Below, in pieces: positions 18,930-27,596 of a stretch of 64,000 nucleotides of DNA. The translations under genes were made by a program, and so were the position numbers. The notes below the pieces were generated by a model that saw only the letters and a list, made by a program, of their open reading frames with translations, was not told where the DNA came from and made no database searches. Within the stretch, counting starts at the first letter, position 1. Every line of letters begins with the position of its first letter. The stretch lies in the NCBI GenBank assembly GCA_021730635.1, contig JAJNNC010000005.1:1-64000 (forward strand), read 5' to 3'. The stretch is from Catalimonadaceae bacterium JC749. GTDB lineage: Bacteria; Bacteroidota; Bacteroidia; Cytophagales; Cyclobacteriaceae.

Positions 18930-20462
18930 ATGAAGAAATTTACTGAAATACTTTTCCTATGCTGTACGATACTTTTGTCCTGGAATGGATTTGGACAATC
19001 AGGGCAACCCAATATTCTTTTCATCATTTCCGATGACCATGCTTTGCAAACCATTGATGCCTATGGAGAAGCGTATGGGATTACCCCCCATATTGATAGG
19101 ATCGCCCGTGAAGGCGTGATATTCAATAATGCATTTGTAACCAATTCTATCTGTGCCCCCAGCCGGGCTGTTTTGCTGACGGGAAAATACAGTCATAAGA
19201 ATGGGCACAAAGATAATATGTCGCGCTTTGATGCGGCACAGGATGTTTTTCCGGCTCGTCTGCAAGAGGTGGGCTATCAAACGGCCTGGATCGGTAAATG
19301 GCATTTGCAGAGCTATCCGCAGGGTTTCCACTATTGGCACATTCTGCCAGGACAGGGTTATTATTATAATCCGGATTTTATCTCTATGGAAGGCGATACC
19401 AGCCGTATTCAGGGGTATTGTACGGATATTATTACGGATCTGACCCTTGAGTGGCTGGAAAATCGTCAGCAGGATCAGCCTTTTTGTCTGGTGGTAGGAG
19501 AGAAGGCGACCCATCGGACCTGGATGCCTGATCTACAGGATTTAGGAAGGTTTGACGAGGTAGCGTTTCCCCTGCCCGAAAATTTTTGGGACGACTACAC
19601 AGGGCGACAGGCCGCACAAAAACAGAATATGACCATCAGTGAGACCTTACGCATCGGCTATGATCTGAAGATAGACGCTCACACCGGTTTTGGTAGCGAC
19701 AACTACACCCGCTTTACGCCGGAGCAGCAAGAAAAATGGGATGCCTACTATGAAAAAGTTGAGAAGGCGTTTAAGGAAAAAAAACTGTCAGGGAAAGCGC
19801 TTGTCCAGTGGAAATATCAACGCTATATGCAAGACTACCTGAGTACGGCCGTATCCCTGGATAGAAATATCGGAAAAATATTAGACTATCTTGATGCGCA
19901 GGGGTTGACACAAAACACAATCGTTATTTATACTTCTGATCAGGGATTTTATATGGGCGAACATGGTTGGTTCGACAAGCGGTTTATGTATGAAGAATCG
20001 ATGCGCATGCCCTTCGTCATGCGGTATCCGGGAAAGGTTAAGCCTGGTTCCGAAATCAATGAGCTGGTGATGAACATAGATTTTGCCCCTACCTTGCTGG
20101 AAGCCGCGGGGGCCACTATACCCGAGGCCATCCAGGGAAAAAGTGTATTGCCATTGCTGGAAGAAGCCAAGATCCAGTGGAGGGAGGCCGTCTATTATCA
20201 TTATTATGAATATCCGGGAGAACACCAGGTGATGCCTCATTTTGGTATCCGTACCCAGGACTATAAGCTGATTCGTTTTTATGGAGAGGGTGACTTCTGG
20301 GAGCTCTACGATTTGCAGCAAGATCCCGGGGAAATGAATAATCTGTATGGAAAACCGGCGTATGAAAAAATTACGCTTACCCTGAAAGAAGGGCTCAAAG
20401 CCCTCATCAGGCAATACGAGGATCACGAAGCCATGGACCTATTGTCAGAGGCTAAACCATAA
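18930..20462 (+). CDS. S1-family sulfatase (exported)
   Basis: A 510-residue sulfatase. I chose the ATG at 18930 because it begins a signal peptide (MKKFTEILFLCCTILLSW, then NGFGQ); the frame is open to 18858. Family features are the metal-binding Asp35-Asp36 (IISDDHA), the formylglycine motif Cys75-Ala-Pro-Ser-Arg followed by LLTGKYSHKNG, and the later metal site 'YTSDQGFYMGEHGWFDKR'. Maturation needs a formylglycine-generating enzyme or a radical anSME; neither is evident in this window. It should remove sulfate from a carbohydrate in the periplasm. A second sulfatase gene follows 9 bp later. Confidence 0.92.
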   Translation: MKKFTEILFLCCTILLSWNGFGQSGQPNILFIISDDHALQTIDAYGEAYGITPHIDRIAREGVIFNNAFVTNSICAPSRAVLLTGKYSHKNGHKDNMSRFDAAQDVFPARLQEVGYQTAWIGKWHLQSYPQGFHYWHILPGQGYYYNPDFISMEGDTSRIQGYCTDIITDLTLEWLENRQQDQPFCLVVGEKATHRTWMPDLQDLGRFDEVAFPLPENFWDDYTGRQAAQKQNMTISETLRIGYDLKIDAHTGFGSDNYTRFTPEQQEKWDAYYEKVEKAFKEKKLSGKALVQWKYQRYMQDYLSTAVSLDRNIGKILDYLDAQGLTQNTIVIYTSDQGFYMGEHGWFDKRFMYEESMRMPFVMRYPGKVKPGSEINELVMNIDFAPTLLEAAGATIPEAIQGKSVLPLLEEAKIQWREAVYYHYYEYPGEHQVMPHFGIRTQDYKLIRFYGEGDFWELYDLQQDPGEMNNLYGKPAYEKITLTLKEGLKALIRQYEDHEAMDLLSEAKP

Positions 20463-20471
20463 AATTACTGT

Positions 20472-21860
20472 ATGAAGATAAAGGGAACATATTTGTTGGC
20501 AGGTCTGTGTCTTTTCATGCTATGGAGCCTGATCTCCTGTGGCACCCAATCTGAAGGTGATCAGAAACCCAACATTATTATCATTTATGCCGATGACCTG
20601 GGCTATGGCGACTTAAGCAGTTATGGAGGTGATATTCCTACCCCAAACATAGATCGTATTGGAAAGGAAGGGATACGCTTTACCGATTTTTATGTGGCCG
20701 CTCCGGTCTGTACCCCATCCCGGTATAGCTTACTGACCGGTGCTTACCCTCAGCGCTCCAGGCATAACCTGGACCAGGTGATTATGCCAGGGCAGGATCA
20801 TCATTTTGACGATAGTGAGGTGACGCTGGCCGAACTGCTCCGGTCGCAACATTACCAGACCGCTATCATGGGGAAGTGGCATCTAGGTTCAAAGGAGCCT
20901 TCTTACCTGCCTATGCATCATGGGTTTGAGGTATTTTCAGGGCATAAAGGAGGTTGTATTGACTATTTCACGCATGTGTATGGAGGCCTGGGCAACTTCT
21001 GGTATGTCAATGGGCAACCGGATGAAGAAGAAGGGTACGCCACTGATCTGATTACTGATCATGCCCTTGATTTTATAGAAAAAGTGAAAAACGAGGCTGC
21101 GCCCTTCTTTTTATACCTTCCTTATAATGCACCACACTACGGGAAAACGGATCCTGATACTATCCCTGAGGTGACGGTTACTTTGAGTGAAGGCAACTAT
21201 GACGATCATCAAGTGATGAATACACTGCAGGCACCGGAAAAATATGTGCAGCAATTTGCTCATGTACAGGACCCTTATCGCAAGCTGTATTCCGCCATGG
21301 TGGCTAGTTTGGATGACAACGTAGGACGGGTGATGAATAAACTGGAAGAAGAAGGCCTGCTCAACAATACCATGGTCTGGTTTATCTCAGACAATGGAGG
21401 CTATGCCGAAAATTATTACGGACATGCCAGCAACGGCGTACTCAGGGGAGAGAAAGCTACTGTATGGGAAGGGGGGATACGTGTTCCGGCCATGGTATGC
21501 TGGAAAGCTAAGATCAAACCCCAGCAGGTACTCTCTCAGCCTGCCTGTAACATAGATATTGTGCCTACGCTGGGCACTCTGACAGGCTTTGCCGATACGC
21601 TGTCTCACTTACCGATAGATGGTATTGACATCGGTCCGGTGTTATTTGATCAGAAAACTTTCGAACGGGATATTTTCTGGCGGTATGGAGAACAAAGTGC
21701 TTTCCGAAGGGGAGACTGGAAGCTTTATAATCGTCAGGAATTATATCACCTTGCTACAGACAAAAGTGAGAAAAATAATGTAGCGCAGGAGTATCCTGAG
21801 AAAGTAAAGGAACTTCAGGAGGCTTATGAGAAAATGGAAAACAGACTAATAATACAGTAA
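20472..21860 (+). CDS. S1-family sulfatase (lipoprotein)
   Basis: A 462-residue sulfatase with a lipoprotein signal (lipobox LISC, Cys23), so probably tethered to a membrane. Metal-binding Asp41-Asp42 in YADDLGYGD and the formylglycine motif Cys80-Thr-Pro-Ser-Arg with LLTGAYPQR are present, and 'FISDNGGYAENYYGHASNG' forms the other metal site. It belongs to another subgroup than its neighbour, suggesting two different sulfate positions on one substrate (inference). Confidence 0.92.
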   Translation: MKIKGTYLLAGLCLFMLWSLISCGTQSEGDQKPNIIIIYADDLGYGDLSSYGGDIPTPNIDRIGKEGIRFTDFYVAAPVCTPSRYSLLTGAYPQRSRHNLDQVIMPGQDHHFDDSEVTLAELLRSQHYQTAIMGKWHLGSKEPSYLPMHHGFEVFSGHKGGCIDYFTHVYGGLGNFWYVNGQPDEEEGYATDLITDHALDFIEKVKNEAAPFFLYLPYNAPHYGKTDPDTIPEVTVTLSEGNYDDHQVMNTLQAPEKYVQQFAHVQDPYRKLYSAMVASLDDNVGRVMNKLEEEGLLNNTMVWFISDNGGYAENYYGHASNGVLRGEKATVWEGGIRVPAMVCWKAKIKPQQVLSQPACNIDIVPTLGTLTGFADTLSHLPIDGIDIGPVLFDQKTFERDIFWRYGEQSAFRRGDWKLYNRQELYHLATDKSEKNNVAQEYPEKVKELQEAYEKMENRLIIQ

Positions 21861-21915
21861 TATGTTTTGATCTTCATTTTTTTGTTTTATCTCGGGTAGG
21901 AATCTGCTGCTTACA

Positions 21916-23193
21916 GTGAACGACCCTTACTTCTACAACCAAAAAAAGACAGCCTTGCCATCATCCACTCCATCGCCCCATCGCTCTACCGGAAACCCCT
22001 TAAAAAAGTGGTTGCGCTCCATAGGTCCGGGTATTATCACCGCCGCTTTGGTATTTGGACCTGGAAGCCTGACGATCACTTCCAAACTGGGCGCTATGTT
22101 TGGCTACCAGCTTTTGTGGGTGATCGTGCTGGCCGTCTTTTTTATGGTGCTCTTCACCGAGATGAGTGCCCGGGTGGGTATGGTTACCCAAGCCTCTTTG
22201 CTGACACTCTTACAACAGAAGTGGGGCAGAGCGGTAGCCATTGTATTAGGTATTTGTATTTTTCTCATTACCGCCTCCTTTCAGGCAGGTAATACGATTG
22301 GAGCCAGCCTCGCCTTTGCGGAGCTTTTTCACACTCCTGTAAAGCCCTGGGTACTCTTCTTTACCGGGCTGGCTATCTTTCTGCTTTTTTTCAGGTCCTT
22401 TTACTATTTGCTGGAAAAGATCATGATTATTTTAGTGGGACTGATGCTGGTTTCTTTTTTCATCACGCTGCTGCTGGCCAAACCCAAGCTACTGCCTCTG
22501 CTGCAAGGTTTGTGGCCGGAGATCCCACCGGGAGCAGAGATGTTGTCTATAGCCTTGATCGCATCCAGCTTCTCCATTGTAGGGGCTTTTTACCAGTCGT
22601 ATCTGGTCAGAGAGAAAGGCTGGAGAGCAGATTCGTTGCAGCAGGGCAAAAGAGAAAGTATCACGGGTATCATGATTTTAGGGCTTATCTCCTCCTTTAT
22701 TCTCATCAATGCCGCAGCGGTGTTGCACCCTAAAGGGATTCAGGTGAATTCAGCTACTGATATGGGGTTAGCCCTGGAACCTTTGTATGGCAGTACAGCT
22801 ACCATATTGTTTATGCTGGGGTTGTTTGCCGCTTCTTTTTCCTCCCTGATCGGCAATGCGACGATTGGAGGGTCCCTGCTCTCAGACGCTTTTTCCCTCG
22901 GCAACCAGCTGGAGTTAAAGGCTGTCAGGGGCATGATCATGCTGGTGATGGCCATAGGGGCTGGCATTGCCTGGCAGTTTGGGCGGCTTCCCCTGGAATT
23001 GATCATATTGGCACAGGCCATTACTATCGTGATTGCCCCGCTGATCGGCATCGCCTTGCTGGTGATCGCCAATGATACCTCGGTGATGGGGCGTTGGCGC
23101 AATAGCCTGTGGAAAAACATAGGTGGGGGGCTGGGCTTACTGCTGCTGATTTTTCTGGCCTTTCAACACCTGCGCACGCTAATCATGGATTAA
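21916..23193 (+). CDS. Nramp-fold transporter lacking metal-site residues
   Basis: A 425-residue inner-membrane protein starting at GTG 21916, with about eleven membrane segments and overall similarity to Nramp/MntH transporters. The first helix reads 'GPGIITAALVFGPGS', so the metal-binding DPGN of true Nramp proteins is GPGS here (48-51). The helix 6 motif, normally with a metal-binding Met before Pro-His, is 'SIVGAFYQSYLV' (220-231), lacking Met, Pro and His. Divalent metal transport is therefore doubtful. Its place inside a sugar-catabolic cluster suggests an organic substrate such as a sugar acid (inference). Confidence 0.85.
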   Translation: MNDPYFYNQKKTALPSSTPSPHRSTGNPLKKWLRSIGPGIITAALVFGPGSLTITSKLGAMFGYQLLWVIVLAVFFMVLFTEMSARVGMVTQASLLTLLQQKWGRAVAIVLGICIFLITASFQAGNTIGASLAFAELFHTPVKPWVLFFTGLAIFLLFFRSFYYLLEKIMIILVGLMLVSFFITLLLAKPKLLPLLQGLWPEIPPGAEMLSIALIASSFSIVGAFYQSYLVREKGWRADSLQQGKRESITGIMILGLISSFILINAAAVLHPKGIQVNSATDMGLALEPLYGSTATILFMLGLFAASFSSLIGNATIGGSLLSDAFSLGNQLELKAVRGMIMLVMAIGAGIAWQFGRLPLELIILAQAITIVIAPLIGIALLVIANDTSVMGRWRNSLWKNIGGGLGLLLLIFLAFQHLRTLIMD

Positions 23194-23203
23194 ACAATTT
23201 TTT

Positions 23204-24220
23204 ATGAAAGACTTACAGACACTGGAAGAAGAAATCTTACAACCCAGCCAGGAACTGGTGGAGGATATGAAGACCCTGGAAGGCGATCTCATGATCCTGG
23301 GAGTAGGTGGAAAGATGGGGCCCAGTCTGGCCGAGTTGGCACAAAATGCCTTACAACAGGCTGGCAAGCCTAACCAGGTCATAGGGGTAGCCCGCTTTTC
23401 TGAACCGGCCTTACAACAACGCCTGCAAGCTAAAGGAATACAGACGATCAAAGCGGATTTGCTGGATCAAAAGCAATTGGAAGCATTGCCCGACGTGAAA
23501 AGTATTCTATACCTGGCCGGAACCAAGTTTGGTACCACCGGCCATGAATCCTTTACCTGGGCGATGAATACGTATTTGCCGGGTAGGGTAGCCGAAAAGT
23601 TTAAAACCTCCAGCATCGTGGCCTTTTCTACGGGGAATGTCTATCCTTTTGTGCCTGTGCTGTCCGGAGGTGCTACGGAAGATATGCCTGCCGGCCCTGT
23701 GGGAGAGTATGCGCAATCTTGCCTGGGCAGGGAAAGAATCTTCGAACATTTCTCCAAAAAAAACCAGACACCTTTGTTGCTCTATCGGCTCAACTATGCG
23801 GTGGATTTCAGGTATGGTGTGCTGCTGGAGATCGCCAGGGCGGTGCTGGAAGAAAGGGAAATAGACCTGTCTACTGGTCATGTGAATGTAATCTGGCAGG
23901 GAGATGCCAATGATTATGCCCTGAGATGCCTAAAATTATGTGATACGCCGGCCAGGGTGTTGAACATTACAGGGCCGGAAACCGTGTCGGTACGTTGGGC
24001 AGCCACCACTTTTGGAAAGCTATTGGGAAAAACGCCCCGGTTTGTCAACGAGGAACAGCCTACCGCCCTGCTGAGCAATGCCTCCCAGGCCCATCAGCTG
24101 TTCGGCTATCCGAAAGTGACCCTGATGAAAATGATAGAAATTTTATGTTTTTGGTTAACACAGGGAGGAGAAACTATTAATAAACCGACCCATTTTCAGG
24201 AAAGAGAAGGGGCCTATTGA
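23204..24220 (+). CDS. NAD-dependent epimerase/dehydratase-family protein
   Basis: A 338-residue protein with an extended-SDR Rossmann fold: GVGGKMGPSLAELA at about 34-47, then FSTGNVYPF with the active-site region. The usual YxxxK pair appears as GEYAQSCLGRE, so Tyr is kept but the Lys position is Cys. A relative of UDP-sugar epimerases and uronate dehydrogenases, it could oxidise or isomerise a sugar, but the missing Lys leaves catalysis open. It ends by overlapping or touching the next gene (TTG 24217 lies inside its last codons). Confidence 0.82.
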   Translation: MKDLQTLEEEILQPSQELVEDMKTLEGDLMILGVGGKMGPSLAELAQNALQQAGKPNQVIGVARFSEPALQQRLQAKGIQTIKADLLDQKQLEALPDVKSILYLAGTKFGTTGHESFTWAMNTYLPGRVAEKFKTSSIVAFSTGNVYPFVPVLSGGATEDMPAGPVGEYAQSCLGRERIFEHFSKKNQTPLLLYRLNYAVDFRYGVLLEIARAVLEEREIDLSTGHVNVIWQGDANDYALRCLKLCDTPARVLNITGPETVSVRWAATTFGKLLGKTPRFVNEEQPTALLSNASQAHQLFGYPKVTLMKMIEILCFWLTQGGETINKPTHFQEREGAY

Positions 24221-24225
24221 TCAAA

Positions 24226-25287
24226 ATGAAAACACTGAACAAAGCCAACAAAGAACTGTTACAGGAGGGCACCGTGATCCCCGCCCATCCGCTGGCCTTA
24301 GACCCACATAGAAAACTCGATGAACGGCGGCAGCGGGCATTGACCCGTTATTACCTGGACAGCGGTGCGGGTGGGATTGCCGTAGGTGTGCATACGACCC
24401 AGTTTGAAATCCGGAAAAAAGAATTCGATCTGCTGAAACCCGTACTGTCGCTGGCTGCCGAAGAGGTAGAAAAGGCCCAATTAGCACGCCCCTTTCTTAA
24501 AGTAGCGGGCATTGTAGGACCTACAGAGCAGGCTTTAAGAGAGGCAGAAATTGCGGTGTCGCTGGGCTATGACCTGGGGCTGGTGAGCAATGGTGGCTTA
24601 GCCAGTCTGTCAGAAGAGGCCTTGATCCAGCGGACCGAAAAAATTGCGGAAATCATTCCTGTCTTTGGTTTTTACCTGCAACCTGCCGTAGGAGGCAAAG
24701 TATTAAGTTTCGACTTCTGGAAAGCCCTGGCCGACATCCCCAATGTACAGGCCATCAAAATGGCCCCTTTCAACCGCTACCAGACACTGGATGTGGTCCG
24801 GGCGGTTTGTCATGCTTCCCGCTACCAGGATATTGCCTTGTATACCGGTAATGATGACAACATTGTGGCTGATCTGCTGACGACCTACCGGTTTACTATC
24901 CATGGCGAACAAAGAGAGAAAAACATCGTTGGGGGACTGCTGGGGCATTGGGCTGTCTGGACGCAGAAGGCCGTAACTTTGTTGCAGGAAATCAAGCAGA
25001 TTAGGAAAAGCGGTCAACAGATTCCGGAGGAAATGCTGACAAGGGGCATTGCCATCACGGATACGAATGCCGCTTTCTTCGATGCCGCCCATCAGTTTAA
25101 AGGCTGTATTGCCGGCCTGCATGAGGTCTTGAGAAGGCAGGGGCTGTTGGAAGGTATCTGGTGTTTAAACCCGGAAGAAACGCTTTCCCCTGGTCAATAT
25201 GAAGAAATATCGCGGGTGTACCAGCAATACCCTGCCCTGCATGATGACGCTTTTGTCAGCAGTCATCTGTCTCAATGGCTGTCATAA
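24226..25287 (+). CDS. DapA/dihydrodipicolinate-synthase-family aldolase or dehydratase
   Basis: A 353-residue TIM-barrel class I aldolase-family protein. I use the ATG at 24226; a TTG at 24217 overlapping the upstream stop would add three residues. The Schiff-base Lys is predicted at residue 178 (VQAIKMAPFNRY) and the conserved Tyr at 150 (FGFYLQPAVGG). In sugar-acid pathways this family cleaves 2-keto-3-deoxy acids to pyruvate and an aldehyde, or dehydrates them. With the upstream enolase-superfamily protein it suggests a non-phosphorylated sugar-acid route. It is the last gene before a terminator. Confidence 0.85.
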   Translation: MKTLNKANKELLQEGTVIPAHPLALDPHRKLDERRQRALTRYYLDSGAGGIAVGVHTTQFEIRKKEFDLLKPVLSLAAEEVEKAQLARPFLKVAGIVGPTEQALREAEIAVSLGYDLGLVSNGGLASLSEEALIQRTEKIAEIIPVFGFYLQPAVGGKVLSFDFWKALADIPNVQAIKMAPFNRYQTLDVVRAVCHASRYQDIALYTGNDDNIVADLLTTYRFTIHGEQREKNIVGGLLGHWAVWTQKAVTLLQEIKQIRKSGQQIPEEMLTRGIAITDTNAAFFDAAHQFKGCIAGLHEVLRRQGLLEGIWCLNPEETLSPGQYEEISRVYQQYPALHDDAFVSSHLSQWLS

Positions 25288-25306
25288 ATTGACCGGCTTC
25301 ATTGAT

Positions 25307-25372
25307 CTCAGGTTGGCAGGCTCATTGTCCGGAATAAATCCGGCTTTTCAAGGCTTGGCTAGCCAACCTGAG
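25307..25372. terminator. Nested-hairpin bidirectional terminator
   Basis: CTCAGGTTGGC (25307-25317) pairs perfectly over 11 bp with GCCAACCTGAG (25362-25372). Inside lies a second hairpin, CCGGA-ATAAA-TCCGG (25329-25343), followed by CTTTTC. It lies between convergent genes, so the inner hairpin can end the plus-strand cluster while the outer stem may end the minus-strand adhesin operon. Confidence 0.7.
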
Positions 25373-25391
25373 AATGAATGGTTAATGCTAC

Positions 25392-27593
25392 TTAAAACTG
25401 CGTTACTGTAAACTCAGTTCTTCTGTTTTTCTGATGTTCTTCTTCCGTACATTTTATACCGTCCGCACAACTGTTGATAATGACACTTTCGCCATAGCCT
25501 TTGCCGATGATGCGGTCCCGGTGAATACCCTGGGAAATGATGTATGCGGCGGAAGCCGTAGCCCGCTGGTCTGACAACTGCAGGTTGGAAGCCGCACTGC
25601 CCCGGGCATCGGTATGAGAACCTAATTCAATGGCAATGTTCGGATTCTCCTGCATGATTTTGACAATCTTGTTCAATTCTTTGGCTGCATCCGGACGGAT
25701 GGTAGATTTGCCAAGATCAAAATAGATAGGCTGGATATCAATCAGGGAGCCAATATCGGTGCCTACTTCAATTTTATCCAGGCTTACCTGAAGGATGTCG
25801 TTCAGATTGATCCGGCCTGGTTGCGTTAACTGACTGTTGATGGTCGTTGTTTTGCTCAGGTAACCTGCTTTGGAGAGTTTTAGCTGGTAGCTGATACGAT
25901 CCTTCAGCTTTTTATCTTCCAGCACATATTCAAAAGCGCCCTGAGGGTCGGTGGTGGTTTCCAGGACCGTCTTGCCGGTCATATTGTCGATGAGGGTAAG
26001 CTGTACTGCCTGGATGGCCTGACCCGACTGACGCTCAGCGATGATGCCAAACAGAGAAAATCCATGCTTTTTAAGCAAACTCAGGTTCACCTCCCATTCT
26101 GTTTCCAACTGTGTGGAAGTTGTAAGCACAGCAGCCCTGTTCTCCAGGTACTCAGGCTGCTGAGCCTGTATCTGATACTGCATGTCAGGATGTACGGCAA
26201 AGATATAGGAACCATCCTTTGCAGTGGTCGTTGTAAGCGGTTTGCCGGTTTCTGACGATAGGGTCACCTGTGCACCTGCCAGAGGAGATCCATCCTTTTG
26301 ATCTGTAATTTTCCCTTTCACCTGATAGGGTGATAAAAGTGGCTTCAGGGTAGTGAGGTGGTAAATATCATCACTGCCTGTACCCCCTGACCGGTTGGTG
26401 GAAAAATAGCCGTCCAGGGAAGTGGAGTCTAGCACCAGGCTAAAATCATCGGCTGAAGAGTTGACAGGAAACCCTACGTTCAGCACTTTTCCGCCGGCCA
26501 GCCGGCTCACCTCCACCCCATAGATATCCAATCCACCCAGCCCCGGACGTCCGTTGCTTGCAAAGTATAATTCACGGTCCTGATGCAGATAAGGAAACAT
26601 TTCATCTCCTTCCGTATTGATGTTTTCTCCCAAATTGACCGGCTGCTGCCAGGCTCCGTTGACAAAGGCACATTTGTACAAGTCGGTACCGCCAAAGCCT
26701 CCCGGCATATCGCTGACAAAATAAAGGGTCATGTCGCTGCTCAGGGTAGGATGGCCGGTAGAATATTCTGAGCTGTTGAAGGGCAAAGGCTGCGATTTTC
26801 CCCAGCTTCCGTCGGCTTGTTTTTCAGCATAGAACAGTTTCAGTGTATTCACGCCTTCCTCACTTCTGCCAAGTTTTCGTTTATGGTAATCGCTTCTGGT
26901 AAAGATGACTTTGGAACCGTTGTCGAAAAATACGGCCGGTCCTTCATGGTATTTGGAGTTGATAGAGGATTCGAAGGGTGCCGGCTGATTGGCGTGAATG
27001 CCGACCTGATACAAGTCCAGGTAATGAGAATTATCCCAGACAAAAGCATTTGCTTTGCTGTTTCTGGCAGACACAAAGACCAGTTGATCCTTGTAAAAAG
27101 TAGGGGAGAAGTCGGCCAGGGCTGTGTTAAAAGAAACCTCTTCAACAGTAATGGTAGCCTGTTGTTGGTAGAAAGCCTGCTGATGTTCTATTCCCTGAAT
27201 GCGGTTGGTGACTCTCCTTTCCTTGCCAGCCTCTTGTTTATATTGCTCATACCATTCTCTGGCCTGCTGGTATTTGCCATTACTGCCCAGTGCCTCCGCG
27301 TAATACAGTTTGTGGATAGGGGATACACTGCGATGTTGTATGACCCTTCCGTACCAGGCTTCCGCCTGTACAGGATCATTGAGCTGGCGATAACTTTCCG
27401 CAATTTTCAGCACGAGCTGATCATTGGCGGTGTCTTTTTCATAGGCTTTCTGGTAATAGTCCAGCGCACGGATAAAAGCCAGATCTTCATAATGCCTGTC
27501 TCCTGTGGCAATCAGCCGCTGTTGTGCCTGGGTATGGGTCAGGCTCACACACACCAGGGCAAAGTATACTGCTATTTTTTTCATAAGAGGCAT
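25392..27593 (-). CDS. TPR/PD40/OmpA-family outer-membrane protein
   Basis: A 733-residue protein with a signal peptide (MKKIAVYFALVCVSLTHTQA, from the fourth residue; starts at 27593 or 27584 are both possible). In order: TPR helices (about 25-150), WD40-like PD40 beta-propeller repeats (about 160-420, with 'YFVSDMPGGFGGTDLYKC' and 'YFASNGRPGLGGLDIYGV'), two carboxypeptidase-regulatory-like beta domains (about 425-610), and a C-terminal OmpA peptidoglycan-binding domain (about 625-733, with 'ELGSHTDARGSAASNLQLS'). This layout is shared with PorE of the type IX secretion system and with OmpA proteins next to SprF. It starts 3 bp after the PorP/SprF gene, so it is the last gene of the adhesin operon. 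It likely anchors the complex to the cell wall. Confidence 0.88.
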   Translation of the reverse strand: MPLMKKIAVYFALVCVSLTHTQAQQRLIATGDRHYEDLAFIRALDYYQKAYEKDTANDQLVLKIAESYRQLNDPVQAEAWYGRVIQHRSVSPIHKLYYAEALGSNGKYQQAREWYEQYKQEAGKERRVTNRIQGIEHQQAFYQQQATITVEEVSFNTALADFSPTFYKDQLVFVSARNSKANAFVWDNSHYLDLYQVGIHANQPAPFESSINSKYHEGPAVFFDNGSKVIFTRSDYHKRKLGRSEEGVNTLKLFYAEKQADGSWGKSQPLPFNSSEYSTGHPTLSSDMTLYFVSDMPGGFGGTDLYKCAFVNGAWQQPVNLGENINTEGDEMFPYLHQDRELYFASNGRPGLGGLDIYGVEVSRLAGGKVLNVGFPVNSSADDFSLVLDSTSLDGYFSTNRSGGTGSDDIYHLTTLKPLLSPYQVKGKITDQKDGSPLAGAQVTLSSETGKPLTTTTAKDGSYIFAVHPDMQYQIQAQQPEYLENRAAVLTTSTQLETEWEVNLSLLKKHGFSLFGIIAERQSGQAIQAVQLTLIDNMTGKTVLETTTDPQGAFEYVLEDKKLKDRISYQLKLSKAGYLSKTTTINSQLTQPGRINLNDILQVSLDKIEVGTDIGSLIDIQPIYFDLGKSTIRPDAAKELNKIVKIMQENPNIAIELGSHTDARGSAASNLQLSDQRATASAAYIISQGIHRDRIIGKGYGESVIINSCADGIKCTEEEHQKNRRTEFTVTQF

Positions 27594-27596
27594 CGT

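Noticed and set aside
21916-23193. MntH manganese transporter
   Set aside because: The DPGN and Met-Pro-His metal-site motifs are not present, so I did not use the mntH name.
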